DNA of 64,000 nucleotides from Burkholderia pyrrocinia (GCF_022809715.1 NZ_CP094459.1:2790001-2854000); one strand, 5' to 3'. Counted from the stretch's first letter, positions 34,138 through 44,610 are shown. Translations and numbers: made by a program. Notes: a model not told the origin generated them from the sequence alone.

Positions 34138-37100
34138 TCACCGCTGCCCGAACCAGCGATCGAAGCGCCGCGTGTAGTTCAGGTCGACACCCTGGAACGT
34201 GCCGCCGTACGCGGACACCGACCAGAAGCGCGTCAGGTTGATCGTCGCCTTGAACGCGTTGCTGGCCGACTGCAGCCCCTGCTCGTAGCCGAGCACGAAG
34301 CGCTCGTTGATCGCCTTCGACACCTGCACGACTTGCGGATCGGTCAGGCCGACGTCGCTGCGGCCGATCGAGAATTCGTCGAGGCCGATGGTCTGCGCGA
34401 CGCGCTTGCCGGTCGCGCTGCCGAGCAGCGCGAGCGCGGCCGTCATCGCGCCCTGCTGGCCGACGTTGTTGCCCTGGTCGGTGCCGTGCCCGAACAGCAG
34501 CCACGACAGCTTCTCGTTGTCGGTGACGTTCGGCTCCGACACGAGCTTGACCGTCGGCGACTGGATCGTGCCCGTCACCTGCACGCCGGCCTCGACCTCC
34601 TGGTTGCGCCGCATCGCGAGGATGTTGACGCCGGGGTTCGACACGGGCCCGTTGAACGTGAAGAAGCCGTTCTCGACCGCGAGCTTGCGGCCGAACGACG
34701 TGTACGTCGACCCTTCGGTCACGCGCACGTTGCCGACCGCGCGCAGCGGCACGCCCGGCGCGCTCATCACGGTGATCGTGCCGCGCAGCCCTAGATCCGC
34801 GCCGTGGCCCTTGAAGCGGAAGTTGTTGCCGAGGCCGATGTCGATGTTCGCGCGCGGCGCGAGCGACGGCGCCGGCTTGTCCGTGGCCGGCGGCGGCTTC
34901 GCGACCGCGGTGCCGGTCGGCGTCTCGCCGCGCACCGTGCCGTCCGGCCGCACGATCACGACGTCGTCGGACAGGTGCGGCGCCGATTCCTCGGGCAGGT
35001 CGAACAGCGCGCGGTCGACGACGAACTTGCCGTCGATCGACAGCGCGCCGCGCGGCCCGTCGTTCGCGACCGTCGCCTTGCCCGACAGCGACAGCTTGCG
35101 GTCCGGCGCCGCGAACAGTTCGAGCTTGTCCGCGACGATGCTCGCGGTCAGGTCGGGCGCCTCGCCGTCGAGGCGCACGCGGCCGAGCGCGCGCAGCGTG
35201 CCGTCGCCGCCGTGGAACTCGACCTGCTGGAATTCGACGAGGTTTTCCGAGAGCTTCACGCGCACGATGCCGTCCTTCAACTGCACGCCCTGGTCGACGA
35301 GCGTCGCGGACAGGTCGTCGCCCGTCAGCATCCCCGACAGGTTCGGCTTCACCGGCGTGCCGGCGACCGTCAGCTTCAGCGCCGCGCGCCCGCCGAGCAG
35401 GTAGCTCGGCCCGAACAGGTTGCCGGTCGCTTTCAGCGACGGGATGTCGGCGTCGATGCGGCCCGACAGCGGGCCGTCGTCGACGACCCCGAACATGCCG
35501 TCGCGCAGCGCGAACGGCACCGTGACGTTCGCATCGAGCGTGCCGATCCGGTTCGCCTTCGCGAGCGCCGTCACGTTGAGCCGGTTGCCGGGCGCGAAGC
35601 TCGCGCGCGCGGACAGGTCGGTCAGCCCGAGCGACGCGATGCCGCGCCCGCTCTCGATCGTCACGTCGCCGCCGCGGCGCTTCACCTGCACGTAGCCCGT
35701 CGCGTTCGCGCCGAGCGAGAAATCCCAGTCGGCATCGAGCACGACGTCGGTGCGCACCGGCGGCCGCTGGCCCGTCAGCTCCTGGCGGACCTCGAAGAAG
35801 CGTGCGACCGATGCGCCTCTCACCGAGCCCGCCGAGCGCATCTGGCCGTGATCGAACACGAACGACTTCAGGTCGATCGCCGCGCCTTCGAGCGTGAGCC
35901 GCGTCGCGCCGAGCGTCACGCGGCCGGCGCCGGCCGACACGGTGAGCGGCGCCTGCAGCGCGACGGCCGGCGTGCCGCGGTTCGCAAGGCGCGTGACGGT
36001 GCCGTCCCAGCGCATTCCGTCGCGGTTCTCGACCACGCCGCCATTCGCCGCGAGCGTCACGTCGATCACGCGGCCGCCGGTCGTCCCGACCGCCGATGCG
36101 TCGAGCGTGTGCTTCGCGCGCGTGCCGTTCAGATTCGCGCGCAGCGATTTCAGCTTCAGCGAGCCGAGCGCGATGTCGGTCGCATCGGCCGTGAACACGA
36201 GTGCGCCGTGCGCGCCGTCGCGGATGTCCGCGCGGCCCTGCGCGGCGCCGATCCGGTTCGATCCGACGACGACGCGCTCGGCCTTGTAAGTGGCCGTCAC
36301 GTTCGGATGCGCGAAGCTGCCGGTCAGGTCGCCCTGCGCCTGCGCGAGCCCTTCCACGCCGAAGCCGAGCCGGTCGAGCTGCGGCGCGTCGACGACGAAG
36401 CGCAGCCGGTCGCCGGGCGCGCCGAAGCTGCCGCGCAAATCGACGTGGTTGCCCGCGATCGACAGGTTCGCATTGCTCGGCAGGATCCGCGAGCCGGCGA
36501 GCTGCACGACGCCGGCACCGGTCAGCGGCACGCCGTCGTACAGGCTGTCGCCGAGCTTGAAGGTCGCCTTCGTCGACACCTGCGGCGCAAACGCGCCCGA
36601 CGCGGTCAGCGTGCCCGACACGCGCGTCTCGCCGCGCGTGGCCGGCGCCTTCGCCTTTGCCGTGGCGGCCGCCTTGCCGCCACCAGCCTTCGGCGCCCTC
36701 ATCGCGGCGAGCAGCAGCGGATCGAACGCCGTCAGCGTCGCCTTCGCGTCGTAGCTCGAATGCGCGTCGTGGCGGAACACGCCCGTCAGGTCGATACGGC
36801 CCTTGGCCGCCGTCACGCGCGCGTCGGTCAGCACGGTCTGCTGCGGCGTCAGCGCGACCTTCGCGCGCGCGCCGAGCGCGAGCTTCGGGTCGGTCAGGTC
36901 GAAATCGACGGTCGTCACGTCGCCCGCGAGCGTCACGCCGACCGGGCCGCCCAGGCGCATCGGCCGCAACTCGGCGACGAATGCGTTCAGGTCGAGGTTC
37001 GCGACCTTCAGGTCGAAGCGGCCCTTGCCGCCCGTCAGCGTGCCGTTGCCCGTCACGCTGCCGTCGCGGATCAGTTTCAGCGCGAGATCGTCGATCCGCT

Positions 37101-38184
37101 GTGCGTGCGCGTCGAGATGCACGTTCGCGTGCGCATCGATCACCGGCAGCAGGTGGTCGCCGAGCGTACCGGGCTTCGCGTTGACGATCGACACGGGGCC
37201 CGTCACCGCGAAACCCTTCGCCGGCGCGGCGCCGGCCGGTGCGGTCACGGGCGCGAGTTCCGCGCGCACCGCGAGATCGGCGGCCGGCGCGCCGGGTGCG
37301 AGCGCCTGCGGGTTCACGTGATCGAACGCGAGCGACGCGCGCGTGAGCGGCACCGCACCGAACGGCGCGGCCTCGACGTGCGCGCGCCCGCTCAGCTTCA
37401 TCCCGCTCGCGTCGACGTCGGCGACGAGCGCCTCGAGCGAACCGGACACGCGGGCCCGCGCGTCGACCGGCTCGTCGGATAGCTTGCCCGAGTAGGTAGC
37501 TTCGCCCGTCAGCGCGAACGGCTTCGCGCCGTCGAGCTTCGCGTGCGCGGTCAGCGCGCCGTACGGCGTATCGACGCCGCCGAGCACGAGTTCATGATGA
37601 CGGCCGTCGCTGCGGCCGTTCAGCGCGAGATGGTCGAGCTGCGTCGTCGAACCGCCTTCGTGAATCGCGAGGTGATCGACGCGCAGATCGTCGATCCGCA
37701 ACTGCAGCGGCAGGCTCAGATCCTGCGGCGTCGTGCTCGGCGTCGACGGCCCCGGCGCGATCCGCACGTCGATCGTGCCCGCGCGAAGATAGGCGATGGA
37801 CAGCCGCCACGGCGCGCGGGTCAATTCCCAGCGGCCGTCGAGCCGGTCGATGCGGACCTCGGTGCCGGTGCCGTCGGGGCTGGTCCACGCGAAGCCTCGC
37901 AACCGCACGCCGGTCGCAAGCGAGCCGCCTTCGAGCGTGCCCGCGAGCCGTGCGTCGAGCACGCGCCCGGCCACCTGCCATGCGAGCCGCGTGCCGCGCT
38001 CGGTCGTCGCCGCGGCCAGCACGAGCCCGGCAGCCAGCACGACGAGCAGCACGGCCGTCGCGAGCGTCCACGCGACGACGCGCATCGCGCGGCCGCGGCG
38101 CGGCGCGCGCGGCGGTGCGTCGGGCGCGCCGTCGGGCGAGTCCGGATCGTGAGGCGGCGGCGTGTCGTTCGGGTCCTTCGTCAT
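34138..38184 (-). CDS. tamB: TamB, inner-membrane-anchored AsmA-like lipid/protein translocation protein
   Basis: 1348 residues. A Pro/Asp-rich cytoplasmic tail is followed by one membrane anchor near residues 34-58. Then comes a very long repetitive beta-strand region (AsmA-like/beta-taco) and the C-terminal DUF490 domain (GTITVMSAPGVPLRAVGNVRVTEGSTY, KLSWLLFGHGTDQG, and terminal FQGVDLNYTRRFDRWFGQR). Members span the periplasm and are thought to move phospholipids, or help TamA assemble outer-membrane proteins. The ATG is 28 nt downstream of the tamA stop, so the two are an operon. Confidence 0.93.
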   Translation of the reverse strand: MTKDPNDTPPPHDPDSPDGAPDAPPRAPRRGRAMRVVAWTLATAVLLVVLAAGLVLAAATTERGTRLAWQVAGRVLDARLAGTLEGGSLATGVRLRGFAWTSPDGTGTEVRIDRLDGRWELTRAPWRLSIAYLRAGTIDVRIAPGPSTPSTTPQDLSLPLQLRIDDLRVDHLAIHEGGSTTQLDHLALNGRSDGRHHELVLGGVDTPYGALTAHAKLDGAKPFALTGEATYSGKLSDEPVDARARVSGSLEALVADVDASGMKLSGRAHVEAAPFGAVPLTRASLAFDHVNPQALAPGAPAADLAVRAELAPVTAPAGAAPAKGFAVTGPVSIVNAKPGTLGDHLLPVIDAHANVHLDAHAQRIDDLALKLIRDGSVTGNGTLTGGKGRFDLKVANLDLNAFVAELRPMRLGGPVGVTLAGDVTTVDFDLTDPKLALGARAKVALTPQQTVLTDARVTAAKGRIDLTGVFRHDAHSSYDAKATLTAFDPLLLAAMRAPKAGGGKAAATAKAKAPATRGETRVSGTLTASGAFAPQVSTKATFKLGDSLYDGVPLTGAGVVQLAGSRILPSNANLSIAGNHVDLRGSFGAPGDRLRFVVDAPQLDRLGFGVEGLAQAQGDLTGSFAHPNVTATYKAERVVVGSNRIGAAQGRADIRDGAHGALVFTADATDIALGSLKLKSLRANLNGTRAKHTLDASAVGTTGGRVIDVTLAANGGVVENRDGMRWDGTVTRLANRGTPAVALQAPLTVSAGAGRVTLGATRLTLEGAAIDLKSFVFDHGQMRSAGSVRGASVARFFEVRQELTGQRPPVRTDVVLDADWDFSLGANATGYVQVKRRGGDVTIESGRGIASLGLTDLSARASFAPGNRLNVTALAKANRIGTLDANVTVPFALRDGMFGVVDDGPLSGRIDADIPSLKATGNLFGPSYLLGGRAALKLTVAGTPVKPNLSGMLTGDDLSATLVDQGVQLKDGIVRVKLSENLVEFQQVEFHGGDGTLRALGRVRLDGEAPDLTASIVADKLELFAAPDRKLSLSGKATVANDGPRGALSIDGKFVVDRALFDLPEESAPHLSDDVVIVRPDGTVRGETPTGTAVAKPPPATDKPAPSLAPRANIDIGLGNNFRFKGHGADLGLRGTITVMSAPGVPLRAVGNVRVTEGSTYTSFGRKLAVENGFFTFNGPVSNPGVNILAMRRNQEVEAGVQVTGTIQSPTVKLVSEPNVTDNEKLSWLLFGHGTDQGNNVGQQGAMTAALALLGSATGKRVAQTIGLDEFSIGRSDVGLTDPQVVQVSKAINERFVLGYEQGLQSASNAFKATINLTRFWSVSAYGGTFQGVDLNYTRRFDRWFGQR

Positions 38185-38212
38185 GCGGTTCGTCGTGGAT
38201 GAAGCGGTACGT

Positions 38213-39997
38213 TCAGAAAGCGATGCCGAGCGTCAGGTACGGGCGCACGCTGTGGTTGCGCAACCCGTACGCGACGTCGACGTTGATCGGGCCGACGGGG
38301 CTGCGCCAGCGCGCGCCGATGCCGACGCCCGGATAAAACACCTTCTCGCCCCACGCATCGGTCGCGGTGCCGATGTCGAAGAACGTGGCGACGCCCCAGT
38401 CGCGGTTGAACCAGTGCTGGTATTCGGCGGTGCCCGTCATCAGGTACTTGGTCGGCAACACGGAGCCGGCGACGCTGTTGCCGATGCTCTGGTAACCGTA
38501 ACCGCGCACCGAGTTCGAGCCACCCGCGCGGAACAGCAGCGACGCCGGCACGCCGGTCGAGCTGCCGCTCGTGAACACGCCGCCGAGCTCCGCGCGGAAC
38601 ACGAACAGGTCGCGCTTGCCGATCGGCAAATACTGCTGGCCGCGCGCGTAGCCGCGGATGAAAGTCTGGTCGGTCGCCACGCCCTTGATCGCGAAGCCGG
38701 CCTCCGCGTGGATCAGGTTGCCCGAGCGCGGAAACAGCGGATCGTCGACGTTGCGGCGCGTCCAGGCCCATTGCGGCACGAGCGCGCGGCTCGTGGTCGG
38801 CCCCGCGCCGTTCTGGTCGAGCCGGTCCTGGTAGAACATCAGCGAATACGCATAGTCGATGAACTGGCCCGTGCGCGTGCGCTGCACGCCGACCCGCGCG
38901 CTGTAGATGCGCGTGTCCGACACGTTGGTGTTCGTATACGACGCGAGCACGCTGTTGGTCCACCCTTTCTCGCCCGGCGGCATCGACAGCTGAACCTGCC
39001 CGTACTGCTGGATCTGGTCGAGCCGGCCCGACACGGTCAGCGGCCACGCGGCGCCGAACGTGTCGAGATACGTATAGGAGCCCTGCACGTGCGGCCCGGT
39101 ATCGGTTGCGAAACCGACGCCGCCGCGGATGTTGTTGTACGGGAACTCGCTCACCTTCACGTGCACGGGCGTGCGCTCGGGCTTCGTCGTATCGTCGCCG
39201 ACGTCGATCGCGACGCTCGCGTAGTACGGCGTGTTCTGCAACTGCCGCTGCAATTCGGTGATCCGCTGCGCGTCGTAGATCTCGCCTTCCGACAGCGGAT
39301 TGACGTTCGTGACGATCTTCTCCGGATAGCGGCGCACGCCGTCGACATCGACCTTGCCGATCGTAAACGTCGGCCCGCTGTCGAACGTGACCGCGAGCGT
39401 CGCGCGCTGCGTGCGCGGATCGACGCGCGCCTCGGACGACGTGATCTTCGCGCCGAGATAGCGGCGCGACTGCAGTTGCTTGAGCGCCGCGCCCTTCGCG
39501 CCGTCCCAGTCGGACTGCGTGAACGGGTCGCCGGGCTTCAGCGAGAACGCGAAGCGGGTCGCGGCCTCCTGCTTCGGATCTTCGGTGTCGACGGGGCCCT
39601 TGAACGTCAGGTCGACCGTCGACACGACGGTCCGCGGCCCCGGATCGACCGCGATGCGCACGTCGCGCTTGCCGTCGCGCATACGCACGTCGGTGCGCAC
39701 GACCGGCGAGAAATAACCGGCCGTCGCGGTCAGGTCGCGCACCTGCTGCGGCGTGGCGGTCACGAGGAAGTCGAACTGGTCGTCGCTGATGTCGTCGCGC
39801 TTCGCGAAGCGCGCAATATCGAGATGCGACTTGAGCAGCTTGCGGACCGAGCGCGGCGCGTCGATGTCGACGTCGTACTTCGCGTGGGCCGGCAACGCGA
39901 ACAACGCGGCGACGCAACCCGCGAAGGCCGCCCGTGCGGCGCGGGCCGCGGCGCCGGCGCGATTGCGTGCCGCGCGCGGGCCCGGGTCATGCGCCAT
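38213..39997 (-). CDS. tamA: TamA, Omp85-family outer-membrane protein
   Basis: 594 residues from the ATG at 39997; a TTG at 40027 would add ten residues. A twin-Ala-rich signal peptide ends near LPAHA-KYD. Three POTRA domains follow (VDIDAPRSVRKLLKSHLD; FKGPVDTEDPKQE; FTIGKVDVDGVRRYPE), then a 16-strand Omp85 barrel starting VGFATDTGPHVQGSYTY. Barrel lid motif GGSNSVRGYGYQSIG is the family VRGY/F loop. The C-terminus is LTLGIAF with the BAM-recognition Phe. It partners TamB, encoded just downstream. Confidence 0.93.
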   Translation of the reverse strand: MAHDPGPRAARNRAGAAARAARAAFAGCVAALFALPAHAKYDVDIDAPRSVRKLLKSHLDIARFAKRDDISDDQFDFLVTATPQQVRDLTATAGYFSPVVRTDVRMRDGKRDVRIAVDPGPRTVVSTVDLTFKGPVDTEDPKQEAATRFAFSLKPGDPFTQSDWDGAKGAALKQLQSRRYLGAKITSSEARVDPRTQRATLAVTFDSGPTFTIGKVDVDGVRRYPEKIVTNVNPLSEGEIYDAQRITELQRQLQNTPYYASVAIDVGDDTTKPERTPVHVKVSEFPYNNIRGGVGFATDTGPHVQGSYTYLDTFGAAWPLTVSGRLDQIQQYGQVQLSMPPGEKGWTNSVLASYTNTNVSDTRIYSARVGVQRTRTGQFIDYAYSLMFYQDRLDQNGAGPTTSRALVPQWAWTRRNVDDPLFPRSGNLIHAEAGFAIKGVATDQTFIRGYARGQQYLPIGKRDLFVFRAELGGVFTSGSSTGVPASLLFRAGGSNSVRGYGYQSIGNSVAGSVLPTKYLMTGTAEYQHWFNRDWGVATFFDIGTATDAWGEKVFYPGVGIGARWRSPVGPINVDVAYGLRNHSVRPYLTLGIAF

Positions 39998-40279
39998 GTA
40001 TGCTTGCTGGTTCGACTGCCCCGCCAAATATGACCTCGCCCTCGGTTGTCACGGTTTCGTGGAAACCCTGTATTTGACCACAGGGCAGCGGCCATGCCCG
40101 CACGCGCGAGGCTTTGACGCTTGCGCGCAACGACGCGCGCACGGGCCCGGGCCGCGTCGCCGCAGGTGCGGGCCCGCGGATTCGACGCGCGATTGGCGCC
40201 GGTCGTTCCCGCGATGCGGTAAAATCCCGCCAACGCGAATCCGGCGCATCGTGCGCCGCCCGAAACGGAAAATCCAGCC

Positions 40280-40468
40280 ATGCCGTACCAGTCCGACGTC
40301 ACGCAGTTCCTGAACCAGCTCAAGCAGCAGAAGCCGACGCTCGAGGAAGAGCAGCGCAAGGGCCGTTCGCTGCTGTGGGACAAGCAGCCGATCGACCTCG
40401 AAGAGCGCGCCGACCAGCAGGAATCGCGCGTGAAGCAAACGTCGTACGTCTACTACCAGAACTTCTGA
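40280..40468 (+). CDS. DUF3460 small protein
   Basis: 62 residues, highly charged, beginning MPYQSDVTQFLNQLKQQKP and ending QTSYVYYQNF, which matches the small DUF3460 family found in betaproteobacteria. No signal peptide or membrane span is present. It ends 4 nt before the GTG of scpA, so it heads the DUF3460-scpA-panC-panD operon and translation may be coupled. Function unknown; the position hints at a link to chromosome condensation, which is only inference. A TAAAAT hexamer is at 40220-40225. Confidence 0.8.
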   Translation: MPYQSDVTQFLNQLKQQKPTLEEEQRKGRSLLWDKQPIDLEERADQQESRVKQTSYVYYQNF

Positions 40469-40472
40469 CGAC

Positions 40473-41345
40473 GTGAGCGCCGCCGACGAGGCCAGCGCCG
40501 CCCGGCAGGACGACGCGATCGCCGCGCCCGCGGGCGCCGATTCGACGCCCGACACGGTCGACGGTGTCGCGGCGTTCGCTCGCCTGTACGGCGAGCCGCT
40601 CTTCAAGCTGCCGCAGGATCTCTACATCCCGCCCGACGCGCTCGAGATCTTCCTCGAGACGTTCGAAGGCCCGCTCGACCTGCTGCTGTACCTGATCCGC
40701 AAGCAGAACTTCAACGTGCTCGACATCCCGATGGCGCAGGTCACCGCGCAATATCTGGGTTATGTCGACCAGATCCGCACGTCGAACCTCGAGCTGGCCG
40801 CCGAATACCTGCTGATGGCCGCGATGCTGATCGAGATCAAGTCGCGGATGCTGCTGCCGGTCAAGAAGGCCGACACCGGCGACGAAGCGGAAGATCCGCG
40901 TGCCGAACTCGTGCGCCGCCTGCTCGAATACGAGCAGATGAAGCTCGCCGCGCAGCGCCTCGACCAATTGCCGCAGCTCGGCCGCGACTTCCTGCGCGCC
41001 GAGGTCTACATCGAGCAAAGCATCACGCCGCGCTTCCCCGACGTGAACTCCGACGACCTGCGCGCCGCGTGGGCCGACGTGCTCAAGCGCGCGAAGCTCG
41101 TCCAGCACCACAAGATCTCCCGCGAGGAGCTGTCGGTGCGCGAACACATGAGCCTGATCCTGCGCCGGCTGCAGAACGCGCGATTCATGGAATTCGCCGA
41201 CCTGTTCGACACGTCGCGCGGCGTGCCGGTCGTCGTCGTGAACTTCATCGCGATGCTCGAACTCGCGCGCGAATCGCTCGTCGAGATCACGCAGCCCGAG
41301 CCTTTCGCGCCGATCTACGTGCGCCTCGCGTACCTGCCTGCTTAA
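40473..41345 (+). CDS. scpA: Segregation and condensation protein A (kleisin)
   Basis: 290 residues starting at GTG. It is the kleisin subunit bridging SMC heads in bacterial condensin. The diagnostic FEGPLDLLLYLIRKQNFNVLDIPMAQVTAQYL stretch begins near residue 66, preceded by an Ala/Asp-rich extension of about 45 residues. The C-terminal winged-helix region (SLILRRLQ ... VNFIAMLELARESLVEI) is complete. The usual partner scpB is not adjacent; pantothenate genes panC and panD follow instead. Confidence 0.94.
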   Translation: MSAADEASAARQDDAIAAPAGADSTPDTVDGVAAFARLYGEPLFKLPQDLYIPPDALEIFLETFEGPLDLLLYLIRKQNFNVLDIPMAQVTAQYLGYVDQIRTSNLELAAEYLLMAAMLIEIKSRMLLPVKKADTGDEAEDPRAELVRRLLEYEQMKLAAQRLDQLPQLGRDFLRAEVYIEQSITPRFPDVNSDDLRAAWADVLKRAKLVQHHKISREELSVREHMSLILRRLQNARFMEFADLFDTSRGVPVVVVNFIAMLELARESLVEITQPEPFAPIYVRLAYLPA

Positions 41346-42455
<1,110 letters not shown>

Positions 42456-42499
42456 CGGGCCGCCCGCCCGCGCCTCTCACGACGCATCACGGAGACACC

Positions 42500-42886
42500 A
42501 TGCAGCGCCACATGCTCAAATCGAAGATCCACCGCGCGGCAGTCACGCACTGCGAGCTGCATTACGAAGGCTCGTGCGCGATCGACGAAGACCTGCTCGA
42601 AGCGTCGAACATCGTCGAAAACGAACGGATCGACATCTGGAACATCAACAACGGCGAGCGCTTCTCGACGTACGCGATCAAGGGCGAGCGCGGCAGCGGG
42701 ATGATCTCGCTGAACGGCTCGGCCGCGCGCCGTGCGCAGCTCGGCGACCTCGTGATCATCGCGGCGTTCGCGATGGTCGACGAGGCCGAACTGCAGGCCG
42801 GCTGGAAGCCGAAGCTCGTGTTCATCGACGACGGCAACAAGATCAAGGGCCACCGCGATCACGTGCCGACGCAGAACTGGACGTAA
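42500..42886 (+). CDS. panD: Aspartate 1-decarboxylase (pyruvoyl enzyme precursor)
   Basis: 128 residues. It decarboxylates aspartate to beta-alanine for PanC. The self-cleavage site is Gly24-Ser25 in YEGSC, where Ser25 becomes the pyruvoyl cofactor; Lys9, Tyr58-region ([13 protein letters not shown]) and NGSAAR are conserved. GGAGACACC precedes the ATG. A terminator lies 60 bp after the stop. Confidence 0.97.
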   Translation: MQRHMLKSKIHRAAVTHCELHYEGSCAIDEDLLEASNIVENERIDIWNINNGERFSTYAIKGERGSGMISLNGSAARRAQLGDLVIIAAFAMVDEAELQAGWKPKLVFIDDGNKIKGHRDHVPTQNWT

Positions 42887-42947
42887 CCTGACTGACAGGC
42901 CGCCCGCGTGCCGTGGCGCGCGGGAGCGGCTGCGCCGCCTGCGGTCG

Positions 42948-42986
42948 AAGGGCCGGATCCCGTGCGACACGGAATCCGGCCCTTTC
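42948..42986. terminator. Terminator between panD and the ParA-like gene
   Basis: AAGGGCCGGAT (42948-42958) pairs with ATCCGGCCCTT (42974-42984), then TTCTC. The inner loop can pair further (CCGTG/CACGG). It can serve both convergent genes, more weakly for the minus strand. Confidence 0.75.
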
Positions 42987-43026
42987 TCATTTCGGCCCGC
43001 GCCGGCCTCGTGGTCGCGCGATCGGA

Positions 43027-43686
43027 TCAGGACGCCTTGGCGGCCTTCTCCGCCTTCGGCGCACTGCGCTCGGCCCATTCGACGATCGGCCGCCACTGTT
43101 CGAGATCCTTTTCGACCCGGCTCTTCGCGACGTCCCACAGCGTGAGGCCGTGCGCGGCGATCTGCACGTAGTTCTGCGTGTCGCGCACGTAGCCGAGCAC
43201 CGGCAGGCCGAGCCCTTCGACGAAGCGGTGCAGCTGGTCCGACGAGCGCGTGCGCGCATCGACCCGCATCCCGACGATCCCGACCTCGACGCCGCCCTTG
43301 CGCACGGCCTTTTCGCCGGCGAGGCGCTCCAGAAACTGCTGGGTCGCGAGAATATCGAACATCGACGGCTGCAGCGGCACGATCACCTTGTCGGCCAGTT
43401 GCAGCGCGACGCCGAGCCGGTTGCCGTGCAGGCCGGCCGGCGTATCGATCACCGCGTATTCGAGGCCGCGCGGGGGCTTCGACGGTGCGTCCGGATCGAG
43501 ATCCCACGACTCGATCGCCGGCAAGCCGGCCGGCCGGAGGTCGAGCCACGCATGCGCGGACTGCTGCCGGTCCAGGTCGGCGAGCGCGACCCACGCGCCC
43601 TGCGCCGCGAAATAGCCGGCAAGATTGGTGGACAACGTGCTCTTCCCCACGCCGCCCTTCGGATTCGCCACCACGATCACCGTCAT
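43027..43686 (-). CDS. Orphan ParA/MinD-type P-loop ATPase
   Basis: 219 residues. The deviant Walker A VANPKGGVGKST begins near residue 6, switch I is DLDRQQSAHAWLDLR, and the Walker B-like strand is EYAVIDTPAGLHG. The compact size and the DxDxQ/WxxxR pattern resemble stand-alone ParA proteins that position large complexes, rather than full plasmid ParA with an HTH. No parB or centromere-like array is adjacent. The C-terminus is Lys/Ala-rich (APKAEKAAKAS). The start at 43686 is chosen because the ATPase fold begins there. The cargo is unknown. Confidence 0.85.
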   Translation of the reverse strand: MTVIVVANPKGGVGKSTLSTNLAGYFAAQGAWVALADLDRQQSAHAWLDLRPAGLPAIESWDLDPDAPSKPPRGLEYAVIDTPAGLHGNRLGVALQLADKVIVPLQPSMFDILATQQFLERLAGEKAVRKGGVEVGIVGMRVDARTRSSDQLHRFVEGLGLPVLGYVRDTQNYVQIAAHGLTLWDVAKSRVEKDLEQWRPIVEWAERSAPKAEKAAKAS

Positions 43687-43822
43687 GAATTCCCCCGAAA
43701 AAGCCACGCGGCGCCGGCCGCATGGCTGGCGCCGCTCGATTGCGGATACAGGGAGCGATGATATCGGCAAACGGGGGATCACCGGAACGGGTTGCGCCGA
43801 ACCGCGCGCCCCTGATACTTCC

Positions 43823-44236
43823 TTACACGCGCTGAACCGCGGCCTCCCGGGCGCCGATCGCGAACGCGCCGCCGCCCAGCAGCGCCTGCACGGCAAGCGT
43901 GACGGCCCAGAACGCCGGATATTCCCAGCCGCCGTGCGGCGACGAGAAGCTCCAGCCGTTCGGCAGATGCGCGGCCGTCGCGCCGAGCATGAACGGCAGC
44001 AGCGCGAGCGCGGCGACCCGCACGCGGAAACCCGCGAGCAGCGCCAGGCCGCCCGCCAGTTCGACGAACGTCGTCAGGTATGCGAGCCAGCCCGGCAGGC
44101 CGATCGACGCAAAGAACTGCGCGGTGCCGGGCAGCGTGAAGACGAACACCTTCTGCGCGACGTGCGCGAGGTACAGCACGCCGAGCGCGACGCGCAGCAG
44201 CGTCGCGGCAAAATCGTTCAGGCGATTGGGGTTCAT
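43823..44236 (-). CDS. DoxX family membrane protein
   Basis: 137 residues with four hydrophobic segments. The DoxX signature is recognisable: LLRVALGVLYLAHVAQKVFVF, IGLPGWLAYLTTFVELAGGLALLAGFRVR, then LPFMLGATAAHLPNGW. Members sit in the inner membrane and have been linked to thiosulfate oxidation, redox stress or quinone chemistry; no specific role is visible here. The gene stands alone, with a 14-bp perfect palindrome about 40 bp upstream that is a good operator candidate. Confidence 0.87.
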   Translation of the reverse strand: MNPNRLNDFAATLLRVALGVLYLAHVAQKVFVFTLPGTAQFFASIGLPGWLAYLTTFVELAGGLALLAGFRVRVAALALLPFMLGATAAHLPNGWSFSSPHGGWEYPAFWAVTLAVQALLGGGAFAIGAREAAVQRV

Positions 44237-44274
44237 GGCGGATTCCTTCGTGAGTGGATCAGAATGGATCGCAC

Positions 44275-44288
44275 TCTATTCGAATAGA
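44275..44288. promoter_or_regulatory. Palindromic operator candidate of the DoxX gene
   Basis: TCTATTCGAATAGA is a perfect 14-bp palindrome located 39 bp before the DoxX ATG, in an A/T-rich stretch that stands out from its surroundings. Confidence 0.45.
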
Positions 44289-44349
44289 TTCAGCCGATAA
44301 ACACGCCAATTCGCTTTAACCGATTCCCAACAGGAACGAATAAGGCCAT

Positions 44350-44376
44350 AAAAAGGGGCATGATCGATCATGCCCC
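44350..44376 (-). terminator. Terminator of the 46-residue peptide gene
   Basis: GGGGCATGATCGATCATGCCCC (44355-44376) is a perfect 22-bp palindrome. On the minus strand it is followed by a T-run (A-run at 44350-44354). It lies 11 bp past the stop. Confidence 0.85.
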
Positions 44377-44386
44377 GATACCTGCG

Positions 44387-44527
44387 TCAGTACCCGCTTT
44401 TGCCTTGTGTGGCGTCGCCGGACCCGGACTGGCTGCCGCCCGGTGTGTACGAATCGCACGCGTGTGCAACCGCCGATGCGCCCAGCAGCGCCGCGAGCAG
44501 CACGCTCCACCACCATCGAACCTTCAT
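44387..44527 (-). CDS. Small exported peptide, 46 residues
   Basis: The sequence opens MKVRWWW and has a strong Sec signal peptide cleaved near VAHA-CDS, leaving about 22 residues rich in Gly, Ser and Gln with one Cys and ending KSGY. GGAGG lies about 9 nt upstream of the ATG and a perfect hairpin terminator follows, so it looks like a genuine transcription and translation unit. It lies 83 bp downstream of cobQ on the same strand and could be cotranscribed with it. Too short to assign to a family. The Cys is close to the cleavage site, so a lipoprotein is conceivable, but the lipobox is poor. Confidence 0.6.
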   Translation of the reverse strand: MKVRWWWSVLLAALLGASAVAHACDSYTPGGSQSGSGDATQGKSGY

Positions 44528-44610
44528 CGTCGCACTCCTCCAGGCGGACCTCCGCCCTCCTTGTGTTGTACGCGATCCGGCGGAAAAAGCGAGGGCGGCC
44601 CGGCGCCGCT

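Noticed and set aside
40220..40225. TAAAAT as a promoter for the DUF3460-scpA operon
   Set aside because: No -35 hexamer at 16-18 bp and no extended -10, so I note the hexamer in the gene entry but do not call a promoter.
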